Source: Fidelibacterota bacterium | GTDB lineage: Bacteria; Fidelibacterota; UBA8477; JABMPR01 | Direction: 5' to 3' | DNA: 64,000 nucleotides | Assembly (NCBI GenBank): GCA_021734325.1 | Contig: JAIPJF010000007.1 | Coordinates: forward strand, 1 to 64,000 | Shown: positions 26,912-37,077 of the stretch, piece by piece | Numbering within the stretch: position 1 is the first letter of the stretch | Layout of the letters: each line of letters begins with the position of its first letter | Notes under the pieces: model-generated | Told to the model about the DNA's origin: nothing | Database searches by the model: none | Seen by the model: the letters and a program-made list of their open reading frames with translations, nothing else | Made by a program: the position numbers and the translations under genes

Positions 26912-29788
26912 ATGAAACGTTTCTTAATGCTGGTATTGGTTATCTCGTCTGCTGTCATTGCACAAACAGTCGATTTTGAATCAGATATTCAGCCTATTTT
27001 TACGAACAACTGTATTTCATGCCATGGTGGCGCTACACCGCAGAATGGTTTGAGTCTTGAAAGCGGTCAAAGTCTTGCGAACTTGGTGAATACTCTATCA
27101 ACAGGTTATTCAGCAAAGTACAGAGTGCTGACCGGCGATACAACCAATTCAGTAATTCACAACAAGATCAATGGTACCAACTCAGCAACCTTCGGTGGTC
27201 AGATGCCGCCAAGTGGAGGAGGGTTGAGTACAGTAGAAAAGAACAAGATCGCCACCTGGATTATGGAACTGGCAATGATTCCCCTGGACATTGCAGAGGC
27301 AAAGATGAACCCGGATGGTGCTTTTATGACCATTAAGGGTATTGTGACCAGCCCCAATCTGAGTGCTTCCTATACCAGTCCTCCCCGTTCCGACTATACA
27401 GTACAGGATCCTACCGCTGCATTGAATCTCTATGCGTTTACATTTGACAATGGATTGGAACTGGGTGATTCGGTTATGGTCACCGGTGAGTTGGATAACT
27501 ATAATGGCAAGTTCGAGATCATTCCCGATGCTGAAACAGATGTAGTCGTTATCAGCAGTGGGAATGCACTCCCTGCGTTTCAAACGGTTACCATAGCAGA
27601 GTTGATTGCGAACGGTGAAAACTATGAATCAGAATTGATCATCATTGATAGTGCCAGGGTTGTCAGCGGAACCTGGCCTCCGGATCCCGGCCCAAGGAGT
27701 GGTGTGAACATGACCATTACAGATCCGACTGGGGAAACCCTGACCATGCGCATAGACATTGACACTGACATTTATGGCACTGAGCCCATGCTGGGTTACT
27801 TTGAGCTGAAAGGCTTTGCCAGTCAGTATGATAGTTCAGATCCCTATGATAGCGGTTACCAGGTTTTCCCCCGCTTTTATAGTGACTTGACTCCCATTGG
27901 TGATCCTGCGCCTCTGATCTCTGATATCAGCCAGGATCCTCCTGGACCAACCCCCACTGACGACGTGACCATTACGGCGAACATTGTCGACAACGTGAGT
28001 GTAGAATCTGCTTCGATTTCCTACACGGTTGATAACGGTGTGGAAATGGCGGTTGCCATGACCGCTGGTGCCGAGAACAGCTATAGCGGTGTGATTCCTG
28101 CCCAGGCTGGGAACGCCCTGGTTAAATACACTTTGAATGCGACTGATAATTATGGCAATACCAGCACATCAAGTGAGTATTCCTACATCGTATACGGTGG
28201 CATTGTAACCAGTATCGCGTCCATTCAGGATGGAACGGTTGCCGTGGATTCCATTGTTACTGTTCAAGGAATCGTAACAGCTGAATCCTATGCATTTGGA
28301 ATGAGTTATTATTTTATTCAAGATGCTGAAACACCCTGGTCAGGGATCAAGGTCGATGATCCTGACCGTCCCATGGCACAAGGAGATGAGATACGTTTCA
28401 AGGCCACGGTGGAAGAGTATTATGATATGACTGAGCTCGTTGATGTTTCAGCTTATGAGGTTCTGAGTACAGGTCATCATGTGGAACCGATGATTATTGC
28501 ACTGGATGCCGATATGGAACAGTATGAAGGATGTCTGGTTCGTATTGAAAATGTAGTGGTCGACAATCCCGATCTGGGCTATGGAGAATGGAGTGTCAGC
28601 GATGGGACGAATACCATGGTCATCGATGATGCTGCAGACTATTTCTATTCGCATCCAGCTGGTGAAACCCTTGCTTCTGTGACTGGTATTCTGGATTATT
28701 CCCACAGTGCCTTCAAAATTCAACCGCGTTTAGCCATAGATATTCCAATGGCGAATGGTTTTACACGTATCCAGGCCATTCAGCAGGTGAATTATTCAGA
28801 TCTTCTGCCCCATTATAAGGAACTGGATAACAGTCTCTATTTTAGAGATACCAGTTACTATTTTGCAGGATGGACAGATTCCCTGGAAGTCACTGTAGAA
28901 GGACTTGTCACCATGCCAACAGGTCTATCTTATGCTGGTGCTGGCGTAAAATTCATTTTCCAGGATGCGAGTGGTGGTCCCTGGTCATCCATTCTTTGCT
29001 ACGACCCGGATAGCCTGACCTTTCCAACACTGAGAGAGGGCTATAAAATCCAGGCTACTGGCTATATCTCGGAATTCACGACTCCCAGTGATGATGGTGC
29101 AGCATCCATGACCGAGTTTTTTATTACGCAGGATATTGAAGTCGTTGCCATCAATCAGGACCTGCCGACAGAACCCCTTGTAAATACTGGTGACCTCCGC
29201 TGGCCGACCACGGCCGAGCAGTGGGGGAATGTGGTCGTGAGGGTTGAAAACGCAAGGATTATTGAGAATAACCCCACCGACTTTGACATATTGGCAATCG
29301 ATGATGGATCGGGAATTGTGTATGTCGATGACGATTCAGACAGTCTCGCCAATTACATCCAGCCACCTGCTGGATCAAAGTATGACATCGTTCGGGGATG
29401 GGTCTACCACCACTATGGTGAGTATTCGGATTCGACCACATATAAACTAGTCCCCCTTTATGTGCGTGATCTGATACTGAATACGGTTTCAGCCGAAGAA
29501 AGAATCTTGCCGGATACCTATGCGATTCATAACTATCCGAACCCCTTTAATCCATCCACCAACATCCGCTTTAGTATACCGGAAGCAAATACTGTTCAGC
29601 TGCTCATCTATAATCAGCTTGGACAACTAGTAGCTACTCTGGTGGACGAGAGTCTGAATGCTGGTGAATATGAAATCGCCTGGCGCGGTATGGACAGCAG
29701 GGGTATGCAACTTGCATCTGGTCTGTACTTCTATCGATTGATAGCAGGGGATACGCAGCTGGTCGGCAAGATGACTTACCTGAAATAA
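26912..29788 (+). CDS. Secreted c-type cytochrome with OB-like repeats and T9SS sorting domain
   Basis: 958 residues, start ATG after AGAAGGAGAAG. Signal peptide MKRFLMLVLVISSAVIA, then Gln. Residues about 20-125 are a cytochrome-c-like domain: heme site CISCH (C34, C37, H38) after DIQPIFTNN and a likely distal Met in GGQMPPSGGG. Next come several repeats that look like OB folds (IKGIVTSPNLS, VQGIVTAESYA, VEGLVTMPTGL), plus an Ig-like stretch near residues 330-430. It ends in a classic type A sorting domain (HNYPNPFNPSTNIRF, IYNQLGQLVATL). The protein is predicted to carry heme to the cell surface through SprA. A GC-rich hairpin follows the stop. Confidence 0.85.
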   Translation: MKRFLMLVLVISSAVIAQTVDFESDIQPIFTNNCISCHGGATPQNGLSLESGQSLANLVNTLSTGYSAKYRVLTGDTTNSVIHNKINGTNSATFGGQMPPSGGGLSTVEKNKIATWIMELAMIPLDIAEAKMNPDGAFMTIKGIVTSPNLSASYTSPPRSDYTVQDPTAALNLYAFTFDNGLELGDSVMVTGELDNYNGKFEIIPDAETDVVVISSGNALPAFQTVTIAELIANGENYESELIIIDSARVVSGTWPPDPGPRSGVNMTITDPTGETLTMRIDIDTDIYGTEPMLGYFELKGFASQYDSSDPYDSGYQVFPRFYSDLTPIGDPAPLISDISQDPPGPTPTDDVTITANIVDNVSVESASISYTVDNGVEMAVAMTAGAENSYSGVIPAQAGNALVKYTLNATDNYGNTSTSSEYSYIVYGGIVTSIASIQDGTVAVDSIVTVQGIVTAESYAFGMSYYFIQDAETPWSGIKVDDPDRPMAQGDEIRFKATVEEYYDMTELVDVSAYEVLSTGHHVEPMIIALDADMEQYEGCLVRIENVVVDNPDLGYGEWSVSDGTNTMVIDDAADYFYSHPAGETLASVTGILDYSHSAFKIQPRLAIDIPMANGFTRIQAIQQVNYSDLLPHYKELDNSLYFRDTSYYFAGWTDSLEVTVEGLVTMPTGLSYAGAGVKFIFQDASGGPWSSILCYDPDSLTFPTLREGYKIQATGYISEFTTPSDDGAASMTEFFITQDIEVVAINQDLPTEPLVNTGDLRWPTTAEQWGNVVVRVENARIIENNPTDFDILAIDDGSGIVYVDDDSDSLANYIQPPAGSKYDIVRGWVYHHYGEYSDSTTYKLVPLYVRDLILNTVSAEERILPDTYAIHNYPNPFNPSTNIRFSIPEANTVQLLIYNQLGQLVATLVDESLNAGEYEIAWRGMDSRGMQLASGLYFYRLIAGDTQLVGKMTYLK

Positions 29789-29825
29789 ATGATCACCGAT
29801 TGGCAATTTAATTGCTATCAAGCAA

Positions 29826-29853
29826 CCCCCGGCTTTCAAGCCGGGGGCTTTGG
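29826..29853 (+). terminator. GC-rich hairpin, probable terminator
   Basis: Perfect stem CCCCCGGC (29826-29833) with GCCGGGGG (29840-29847), loop TTTCAA, followed only by CTTTGG. The stem is strong but the T-tract is short, so termination may be partial or the hairpin may stabilise the upstream message. Confidence 0.65.
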
Positions 29854-29911
29854 TGACTCATGGGATGGTGGTCTCAATAAGGTTTAGAAGAGAAAGGTAT
29901 AATCCGGGTTC

Positions 29912-31432
29912 ATGCATAAATTAGAAAAACGGTTCAAGCAATTAAGTATAGGCAATATTCTGTTTGTCCTATTGTTGATTGCTGCCTGTGATTTTATGGA
30001 TAACCCATTCCTGGAGGATCTTCCCCAGGATAGCCTGCAGAACGCCACTCCCGAAACACATTTGTTTTTGAACTTTGCTCCCCTGTCAATCGACACGATA
30101 ATTTCTGACACGAGTGCTGATACGACCTTTATCTACAGTCATTATTTACCCGATACGACGACAAGTCAGCAGATCCTCTTCTGGTGGGGGGAAGACCCTG
30201 ATGGAGAAGTCGTTTCCTATCAATATCGGTGGAGCTTTCAGGACGACTGGACCAGCACAGAAGCAGAATCTGACACGTTTTTTCTGCCCCTCGAATTGAA
30301 TTATAAAGAATTCGTGTTTGAGATTTCAGCCATTGACAACCAGGGGAGTGTAGATCCCACACCGGCGACCTTGAGGATACCAGTCGCAAATTCAGCCCCT
30401 GAGATTGAATTCTCCATAAATAGCAATCCCACATCTGGAGATGACCCCAATGTTACCCATGTCACCTTCCCAACCAGAACCTTTGCCTGGTCTGTCTCGG
30501 ATCTGGATGGATTGGAGACCATTAACCATATTCGCTATCGTCTGGATGAAAGCAGCAATTGGAAATATCTTGAGGGAAGTATTTCCTCTGTTACCCTCAC
30601 AGATATTGATCCCGGCTATCATACCTTCTATGTTCAAGCTGTGGATACTGCTGGTTCCGCAAGCAATTTACTTCAGTTCCCCGATTCCAATGATGTCTAC
30701 ACTCCCAACAAGTGGCTTGTTCGTGAGCCCCAGGGAAATTTTCTTATCGTCGATGATTATGTGAATGACAATGGCACAGCTCATGCATTCTATACGGGAA
30801 TTCTTGATTCTCTCTACGGACCTGACAGCTATACCGTTTTTGAAATTGGTGATGATGAAAAAGCTCTACCCAGTTCTCAAACAGATCAAGTTGCCATGTA
30901 CAGCTTTTTTGAAACCGTCATTTGGTACCATTTCACCAAGGCTCCGAATCTGGATGATGCAGACCTCTCCCTCAGAAACTATCTTGAAAACGGGGGGAAT
31001 ATCTTTGTATCCTCCTTGTACATAAACCCGGAGTACACCTTTATCAGCATGGATTCGAGCTTTAATTTTACCACAGATAATTTTGTTGGGGCAAACTTTG
31101 CGATACAAATGATGGATCCCTTCGCCAGCGATCCAGATGCAGTGCTTCCAGATACTCTGGTCTCAGAGAAATCTATTCCATATCCACTCTTCGCTTTTTA
31201 TCCAAAGACAAATCTTGAGCCCGGAGAATCAAGCAGAGACCTCTTCCGTTTAACTGAACCAAGAGCAAATTTTGCTGAATCCTGGACAGGTTATCCACCC
31301 GTTGCGCAGCTTTATAAACCGACTCCGTCTGCAGGTCAATGCGTGTTCTTCAGTTTACCTTTTCACAAATTCGCCGCAAACAACAATACAACTCACGTCA
31401 TGAACATTATTTTGAATCAGGTGTTTGAGTAG
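29912..31432 (+). CDS. Lipoprotein with two Ig/FN3-like domains and a GATase-like C-terminal domain
   Basis: 506 residues. Signal segment ILFVLLLIAAC with a good lipobox; Cys26 is the predicted lipid site. Two beta domains follow: one with FWWGEDPDGEVVSYQYRWS and one with WSVSDLDGLETINHIRYRL. From about residue 275 a Rossmann-like part (NFLIVDDYVND, then a YLENGGNIFVSS strand and turn) resembles ThuA/GATase-like domains. The stop overlaps the GTG start of the TonB-dependent receptor gene by one base (TAGTG), so the two are coupled. It is not a recognisable SusD. The role is likely envelope-bound ligand handling for the receptor, by inference. Confidence 0.72.
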   Translation: MHKLEKRFKQLSIGNILFVLLLIAACDFMDNPFLEDLPQDSLQNATPETHLFLNFAPLSIDTIISDTSADTTFIYSHYLPDTTTSQQILFWWGEDPDGEVVSYQYRWSFQDDWTSTEAESDTFFLPLELNYKEFVFEISAIDNQGSVDPTPATLRIPVANSAPEIEFSINSNPTSGDDPNVTHVTFPTRTFAWSVSDLDGLETINHIRYRLDESSNWKYLEGSISSVTLTDIDPGYHTFYVQAVDTAGSASNLLQFPDSNDVYTPNKWLVREPQGNFLIVDDYVNDNGTAHAFYTGILDSLYGPDSYTVFEIGDDEKALPSSQTDQVAMYSFFETVIWYHFTKAPNLDDADLSLRNYLENGGNIFVSSLYINPEYTFISMDSSFNFTTDNFVGANFAIQMMDPFASDPDAVLPDTLVSEKSIPYPLFAFYPKTNLEPGESSRDLFRLTEPRANFAESWTGYPPVAQLYKPTPSAGQCVFFSLPFHKFAANNNTTHVMNIILNQVFE

Positions 31433-34191
31433 TGCGATTCATCCAAACCACATTTCTGACCCTGCTTCTGCTGTCTGCGGCTTATTCCCAAAGCACTTGT
31501 GTGATTGAAGGCCAGGTTGTAGACCAGGCCAGTTCAATACCACTGCCCGGTGTTAATGTCATAATAAAAGGAACTTATTATGGAGGAGCGACTGACCTGG
31601 ATGGTCGATTTGAACTGACAGGCATGTCACCTGGCGTCTATGACATTGAATTCACCATGATCGGCTATAAAGTGGTTCTGAAAACCGGAGTTGTCGTGAC
31701 CACGGCCGAACCGGCAAAAGTAAATATCGAGCTTGAAGAAACCACCTTGGCTCTCGGTCAGGAAATAGTTGTCGAGGGAGAGAGACCCCTGTTGGAGGTC
31801 GACCAGACATCATCGAGCGTGAGACTTACTTCAGATGAGCTCAAGATGAATATTGTCGAAAATATTTCAGACATCCTGGCAGAACAGGTGGGGATCACCT
31901 CCCAGGATAATGAAATCCATGTCCGTGGAGGTCGTGTTGATGAATCCATGTTCATCGTGGACGGCATGTCGGTAAAGGACCCCCTCTCTGGATATTCTAA
32001 CAATCTGTATGTGAACGTGGACGCCATCGAGGAGCTGGAGGTTATTACTGGTGGATTTAATGCTGAATATGGCCAGGCTATGTCCGGCATTATCAATATT
32101 CGCATTAAAGAGGGCTCCCAGAATTATCATGGAACCGTGGCCTATTCAAGTGATGATTTCGGTTTATCAGAGCTGCCATGGGAAAGCTTTAATAAAGATC
32201 GCCTTGAATTTACGCTAAGTGGTCCAGATCCTGTAACTGGGATGCTGAAGACACTGGGATTGCCCATCCCGGGAGATTTCAGCTTTTTTGTTAATGGCTA
32301 TATGCACCTGAATGATACCTATCTACCCCAGGCTTCTGAATTGGTACCCTCCCAGGAATGGATGAGCAAACTCACCTTCAGGGAAGAAAATGACTGGCAC
32401 GCACTCTATAAATTGACCTGGAGAATGAACAATCAACAAAAATTCAGTGTTTCCTACGATCGATCACTGAATATCAATCAGGGCTATTTCATGTCCCGCT
32501 TTCAGGGCAGTAGTGGATTTCCATACGAATACAAGGAAATGTTGGATAATTATAATACACTGACAAAAGAATCCATATTAACCACATTTCTGTATACGCA
32601 TACGCTTTCACCTAAGCTCTTCTATGAAATTACCGCCGGTCGTTTCTTTACTAATCTGCATTCCGCAGTCCAGGGAAAACACTGGACAGAGTATGAGCAA
32701 ACCATAGATATCAAGCCGATCAATTACTATCCGATGGGGATCACAGGCCTGATCAATATTGCGTATGGTGATGAATTTTGGGATCATGGCGATGCTCCAG
32801 ACTGGTATGACTATTATTCAGACAATTTATCACTGGATCTAGATGTAAATTATCAACCTTCTCAGCGCCACAGCTTCAAGACTGGATTTGAGCACAAGCA
32901 ATCCGAACTCCAGGTAATTGATATTGATTCACCCTGGCTGGGAGAGTCTGGCCTGGGACGCAACTATGATTTTTTCAGGGTCACAACAGACTATGGATCC
33001 ATTTATCTCCAGGACAGGATCACTTTTGATGGGATGATAGCCAATCTCGGAATTCGCTACGACTACTGGTTCCCAGGTGACTATCTGGAAGATGCCATTG
33101 CCGATTCCACTGTGCTCACAATCACTGATGCTTCCCGGGAAAAATTCTATGCAGATACTTTTGAATTGTTCGGTAAACGGGGGAAGGGCCATTTAAGTCC
33201 CCGTCTTGGTATATCGCATCCTGTCACGGACTCCGATGTCCTTTATTTTAATTATGGTCATTTTTCACAATTACCCACCTTTAACTATGTCTATGCCAAA
33301 TTGCGTTCATCGGCTGAAGCAACTTACCAGTTGTTTGGAAACCCCAACCTGAACCCCAAAACCACAGTCGCCTATGAAATTGGTATCAAGCATAAATTTG
33401 ATGCCAATCAGGTCCTTGAAATCAAAGCCTTTTATAAGGACATGTTCGATTACGAAACCAGTCAGCGTGTGACTCTCTACAATCCTCGCTATGGGCACCT
33501 TTCCTATCTCATCTATGTGAATATGGATTATGCCCGTTCCAGGGGAATTGAAGTCAAATTCAAGCGCCGCTTCGCAAAGTATTTTTCCGCTGATGCTAAT
33601 CTGAGTTACAGTATTACCACGGGGAAAAGCTCGACCCCTCTGGACAATCTTTTGGTTGAAGCAGGCAGGCTCGATGAGAAACCGCTTGGAGAAAATTTTC
33701 TACGCTGGGACCAACCTTTAAGCCTCTTTACCAATCTCCATTTTAATGTCGGGCCGAAAGATAAATTTCAGCTCCTGGGAGTTCAGCTTCCAAAGAACTG
33801 GGGTGTGTCGGCACGCATCGAATATGAAAGCGGTCGTCGCTATACGGCCATGGAGAATGTTACCCTCCGCGAAGAGGATGGACAGCTATACTATGAAGGG
33901 ACACCGAACAGCGATACACCTTATTCTGAATTGGCCGAGCCCATCACCACTGTTGACTTGAAGCTGAACAAATTCTTTGACCTGGGACCCACTGAATGGA
34001 AAGTATATGCGACCATCGAGAACCTGTTTAATATAAAACAACCCAGATTGATCAATCCTTTTACAGGGAAAGCTTATGATCCGGGGGAAATATTTTCCTA
34101 CAGCTATATCAACAGTCCAAATCCCAATTACAACGAGGGCCGGTACTATACACCGCGTACAGTTGAGTTCGGTGTGAGCATGAGGTTCTGA
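31432..34191 (+). CDS. TonB-dependent outer-membrane receptor
   Basis: 919 residues. GTG start, signal peptide ending AAYS before Gln. Residues about 24-100 are a carboxypeptidase-regulatory-like domain (IEGQVVDQASSIPLPGVNV, DLDGRFELTGMSPGVY). A plug domain follows with ISDILAEQVGITSQDNEIHV, RGGRVDESMFIVDGMSV and NAEYGQAMSGIINI, then a 22-strand-type barrel ending TPRTVEFGVSMRF. Imports a scarce ligand with TonB energy; the ligand cannot be predicted and no SusD partner is present. Coupled by one-base overlaps to the lipoprotein gene before and the PorV-like gene after. Confidence 0.92.
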   Translation: MRFIQTTFLTLLLLSAAYSQSTCVIEGQVVDQASSIPLPGVNVIIKGTYYGGATDLDGRFELTGMSPGVYDIEFTMIGYKVVLKTGVVVTTAEPAKVNIELEETTLALGQEIVVEGERPLLEVDQTSSSVRLTSDELKMNIVENISDILAEQVGITSQDNEIHVRGGRVDESMFIVDGMSVKDPLSGYSNNLYVNVDAIEELEVITGGFNAEYGQAMSGIINIRIKEGSQNYHGTVAYSSDDFGLSELPWESFNKDRLEFTLSGPDPVTGMLKTLGLPIPGDFSFFVNGYMHLNDTYLPQASELVPSQEWMSKLTFREENDWHALYKLTWRMNNQQKFSVSYDRSLNINQGYFMSRFQGSSGFPYEYKEMLDNYNTLTKESILTTFLYTHTLSPKLFYEITAGRFFTNLHSAVQGKHWTEYEQTIDIKPINYYPMGITGLINIAYGDEFWDHGDAPDWYDYYSDNLSLDLDVNYQPSQRHSFKTGFEHKQSELQVIDIDSPWLGESGLGRNYDFFRVTTDYGSIYLQDRITFDGMIANLGIRYDYWFPGDYLEDAIADSTVLTITDASREKFYADTFELFGKRGKGHLSPRLGISHPVTDSDVLYFNYGHFSQLPTFNYVYAKLRSSAEATYQLFGNPNLNPKTTVAYEIGIKHKFDANQVLEIKAFYKDMFDYETSQRVTLYNPRYGHLSYLIYVNMDYARSRGIEVKFKRRFAKYFSADANLSYSITTGKSSTPLDNLLVEAGRLDEKPLGENFLRWDQPLSLFTNLHFNVGPKDKFQLLGVQLPKNWGVSARIEYESGRRYTAMENVTLREEDGQLYYEGTPNSDTPYSELAEPITTVDLKLNKFFDLGPTEWKVYATIENLFNIKQPRLINPFTGKAYDPGEIFSYSYINSPNPNYNEGRYYTPRTVEFGVSMRF

Positions 34192-35162
34192 TGAAGCGGA
34201 TACTTTCAATACTCCTGTTTCTTATCTGCGTCCAGTTCACACTTGCTCAGGGGAATCTCTTCCCCCGCCTTGGTGGTCAGAGAGCAGGCACCTCATCTTT
34301 CTCATTCCTGAAAATACCTGTGCACGCTAGAGCTCATGGTTTGGCAGGCGCCTATACAGCGATTGCAAACGATGCGAGTAGTCTCTTCTGGAACCCTGCC
34401 GGTGCAGCGCAGATTTCAGGGAGAATGGACGTTACCATGGATCAGAGCCAGTGGATCGCCGATTTTCAACTCGCCAGCTTTGCCGGCGTGTGGCAGTTTG
34501 GCGGAATCCATCACCTCGGAGTCTCTGCCCTAGCCCTGTATGCGCCACCTACGGAAATAACCACAGAATATCGACCGGACGGGACGGGAGAATATTACAA
34601 CTATGGAAATATGTTGTTGGGTCTGACCTATGCATTGAGAATGACAGATCGATTCTCTTTTGGGCTTGGGACGAAAATAGTTGAGGAACAGTTGGCCGAT
34701 CTGACCATGCACGCGATATTGCTGGATCTGGGAACCTACTATCGAACAGGCTATAAGGATCTGCGCTTTGCCGTTTCTCTGGTCAATTTTGGTAGCCCGG
34801 CAAGACCTGAGGGTGTCTATCTAAATCAGGACAGTGTGGAGACACACTATGAATCCTTCTCTCCACCCACTATTTTTCGACTTGGGGTCGCCCATGAATG
34901 GCTGCAATCTGATCGGCAGGAGCTGACCAGCTCTATTCAGTTAAATCATCCAGTAGACAATGCCGAGAATATATCACTAGGTCTGGAATATGGTTTTGCC
35001 CAGATGCTGTACCTTCGTACTGGGAAGATATTTGGGGATGATACAAGCCCCTGGTCTGCAGGGGTGGGGCTCCGTTGGGCTGGATTTTCTTTCGATTATT
35101 CCTATGCTGACATGAATGACCTGAATCGTGCTGAACATTTTAGTTTTGGTTGGTCCTTCTGA
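34191..35162 (+). CDS. PorV-family outer-membrane barrel
   Basis: 323 residues. Start ATG overlaps the receptor stop (TGATG). Signal peptide ends FTLA before QGN. The PorV/UPF0164 signature is clear: SFSFLKIPVHARAHGLAGAY, then ANDASSLFWNPAGAA. Strands continue to a terminal Phe (FSFGWSF). This is the closest match to PorV among the three such genes here. PorV binds SprA from outside and receives folded clients in known T9SSs; this copy sits with a TonB-dependent receptor and two lipoproteins, so it may be a dedicated client shuttle. Confidence 0.82.
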   Translation: MKRILSILLFLICVQFTLAQGNLFPRLGGQRAGTSSFSFLKIPVHARAHGLAGAYTAIANDASSLFWNPAGAAQISGRMDVTMDQSQWIADFQLASFAGVWQFGGIHHLGVSALALYAPPTEITTEYRPDGTGEYYNYGNMLLGLTYALRMTDRFSFGLGTKIVEEQLADLTMHAILLDLGTYYRTGYKDLRFAVSLVNFGSPARPEGVYLNQDSVETHYESFSPPTIFRLGVAHEWLQSDRQELTSSIQLNHPVDNAENISLGLEYGFAQMLYLRTGKIFGDDTSPWSAGVGLRWAGFSFDYSYADMNDLNRAEHFSFGWSF

Positions 35163-36511
35163 TGGAATACCTCAATCGACTTGGCTTATTCCTGATGATC
35201 ATCCTGATCAATGCTTGTGGTTTTAAAACCGAGCTCCCCACAGAAAGTTATCTGATCGAACCAACCTTTGGAGCCGGCAACAAATCCTATATTAGAATCA
35301 GCCCTGACTGGGATCTCACCAGTGGCTATGATTTTCAGCGACCCTGGGATATCGTGGTGGGTGCCGATGGATATCTGTTCATAGCAGATCATGACCAGCC
35401 GCGAATCCACACACTAAGTGCGGCCGGGGTCGAACTAACCAGTAGCGATGATTTTGGTAATGATTTTACAGCGCTTACAGATTTGAAGACCAGCACAGGG
35501 CAATCGATCTTTCCCATGGCAATTGCCCAGGATTCCAGACTGAATCTTTTTATTGCCGACAGCAGCAACCGTCTATTTGTATGGAATCAATATCTCAATA
35601 ATGTTGGTGTTGATTCCATGGTGAGTGCAGTACAATTGCGGTCACCAGAGGATGAATTACTCTGGGTTGCTAATTTTGACTCAGTGGCGTTGCTACAGAC
35701 ATCCGGTTGGGAAGTTGAATCGCTGATCTGGAGCTCGGAAAATGTGGATCAGTGGCTGGATCCCTACTTGTTCTGGGATGCAAGTGAAAGTTCTGAAGCT
35801 GCCCAGGTCGCCAAATATTTCATCAAACCGGATTTAGTAAGGGTGACGGGCGTGAGTACCTTTGGTGATTACTGTCGCATCTCGGATGCACACGGAAATG
35901 CGATCATCACACTTTCATATGTACCGGCAGCCCTTCTTATGACTGGTGATGGTGAGGAAATGATTGTTTATCGGGGAACCATGACTGAAAGAACCGTCTC
36001 CACAGGGACTGGAAATGGAACCGTCAATGATCCCAAGGGTTTGAGCCATGATGCTGAAGGTGGTATTTACTATACGCAGTGGGGGGAGAATTTCAGCGTC
36101 CATAAAGTTGGTGGAAGCGCAGGCTTTGAGTATGGCCAGGATGATATCATGGAGATTGAAAGATACGACCATGCATCCGATGTCATCCTTGACCTGACAG
36201 GGAATATTTATGTGGCAGACACGGGTCACAATCTGATACAGCAGTTCTCCTCATCAGGCAATTTTTTATACAATATCGGAATTAGTAAGGTTCTGATCGA
36301 CTCAAGTATTACCGACTCCATTCTGATTGGCTCTGAGTACCAAATAGTGGAGCGAGACACGAGTTTTCAGGTGGAAGTAGCCGACAATTTAAGCAATCCC
36401 AGAAGTGTCGCAGTAGACGGGACTGGTGTTATCTATATCGCTGATACTGAAAATAACCGGGTGATGAGATATCGTCTTTCCACTGAGCTGGACTACACGA
36501 CGGGCAATTAA
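35162..36511 (+). CDS. NHL-repeat beta-propeller lipoprotein
   Basis: 449 residues from ATG 35162, which overlaps the PorV-like stop (TGATG). Lipobox in IILINACGF. NHL-type blades are visible: RPWDIVVGADGYLFIADHD, LDLTGNIYVADTGHNLIQQF and NPRSVAVDGTGVIYIADTE plus NNRVMRY. The protein would form a six-bladed type propeller anchored in the outer membrane. Last gene of the coupled lipoprotein / receptor / barrel / propeller block. Binding partner unknown. A 62-base gap follows. Confidence 0.78.
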   Translation: MEYLNRLGLFLMIILINACGFKTELPTESYLIEPTFGAGNKSYIRISPDWDLTSGYDFQRPWDIVVGADGYLFIADHDQPRIHTLSAAGVELTSSDDFGNDFTALTDLKTSTGQSIFPMAIAQDSRLNLFIADSSNRLFVWNQYLNNVGVDSMVSAVQLRSPEDELLWVANFDSVALLQTSGWEVESLIWSSENVDQWLDPYLFWDASESSEAAQVAKYFIKPDLVRVTGVSTFGDYCRISDAHGNAIITLSYVPAALLMTGDGEEMIVYRGTMTERTVSTGTGNGTVNDPKGLSHDAEGGIYYTQWGENFSVHKVGGSAGFEYGQDDIMEIERYDHASDVILDLTGNIYVADTGHNLIQQFSSSGNFLYNIGISKVLIDSSITDSILIGSEYQIVERDTSFQVEVADNLSNPRSVAVDGTGVIYIADTENNRVMRYRLSTELDYTTGN

Positions 36512-36573
36512 TAAGCTCATCTCGCTTAAATTTTATTAACCATACCTCTTACCAATCGATAAATTAAATCCGC

Positions 36574-37077
36574 ATGAAATATATTCGTCCTATCAGTATC
36601 ATTATCGCTCTTCTACTCCTCATCATCCTGATATTCATTGCGATGGGAAAAACCCAGCAGATGATCGTTGTTTATGAGGGTAACACGCGACAGGAACCGG
36701 TCATTATGACCCCGGGAAAATTTCAGGGAAGTGAATGCGGAATGATCATTCATGATTTATCCTATGCATCACAGGTGATCGCTCCAGACGGGAAGACCTG
36801 GTTTTTCGATGATCACGGCTGTATGGCGGCCTGGCTGAATCACAAGCCATTTGAGAAGGATGCTGTGATCTGGGTCCCGGATCTTGATAGTGGAAAATGG
36901 ATAGATGGTCGCAAGGCCTGGTATAGTCGTACTGATGATACTCCCATGTCCTATGGTTTTGGTGCTTATTCAGAGCAGAAGGACGGCTTCGTAGATTTTT
37001 ACGAGATGCAGCAATTGATGCTGAAAGGTGAGACATTGGCGAATCCGAGTGTTCGGAAGCAACTTCTGGAAAAATAA
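36574..37077 (+). CDS. NosL-like copper-binding protein
   Basis: 167 residues with one N-terminal membrane helix (ISIIIALLLLIILIFIAMG). The soluble part has the NosL pattern: CGMIIHDLSYASQVIAPDGK, then WFFDDHGCMAAWL, a W.D...GKWIDGRKAWY stretch and TPMSYGFGAY. NosL proteins bind Cu(I) through the Cys-Gly-Met region and serve copper delivery. No nitrous oxide reductase gene is nearby, so a role in supplying another cuproenzyme, such as a terminal oxidase, is more likely. The stop overlaps the next start by one base (TAATG). Confidence 0.75.
   Translation: MKYIRPISIIIALLLLIILIFIAMGKTQQMIVVYEGNTRQEPVIMTPGKFQGSECGMIIHDLSYASQVIAPDGKTWFFDDHGCMAAWLNHKPFEKDAVIWVPDLDSGKWIDGRKAWYSRTDDTPMSYGFGAYSEQKDGFVDFYEMQQLMLKGETLANPSVRKQLLEK

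Noticed and set aside
29912-34191. SusC/SusD-type glycan uptake pair
   Set aside because: The lipoprotein has Ig-like and GATase-like parts, not the helical TPR fold of SusD.
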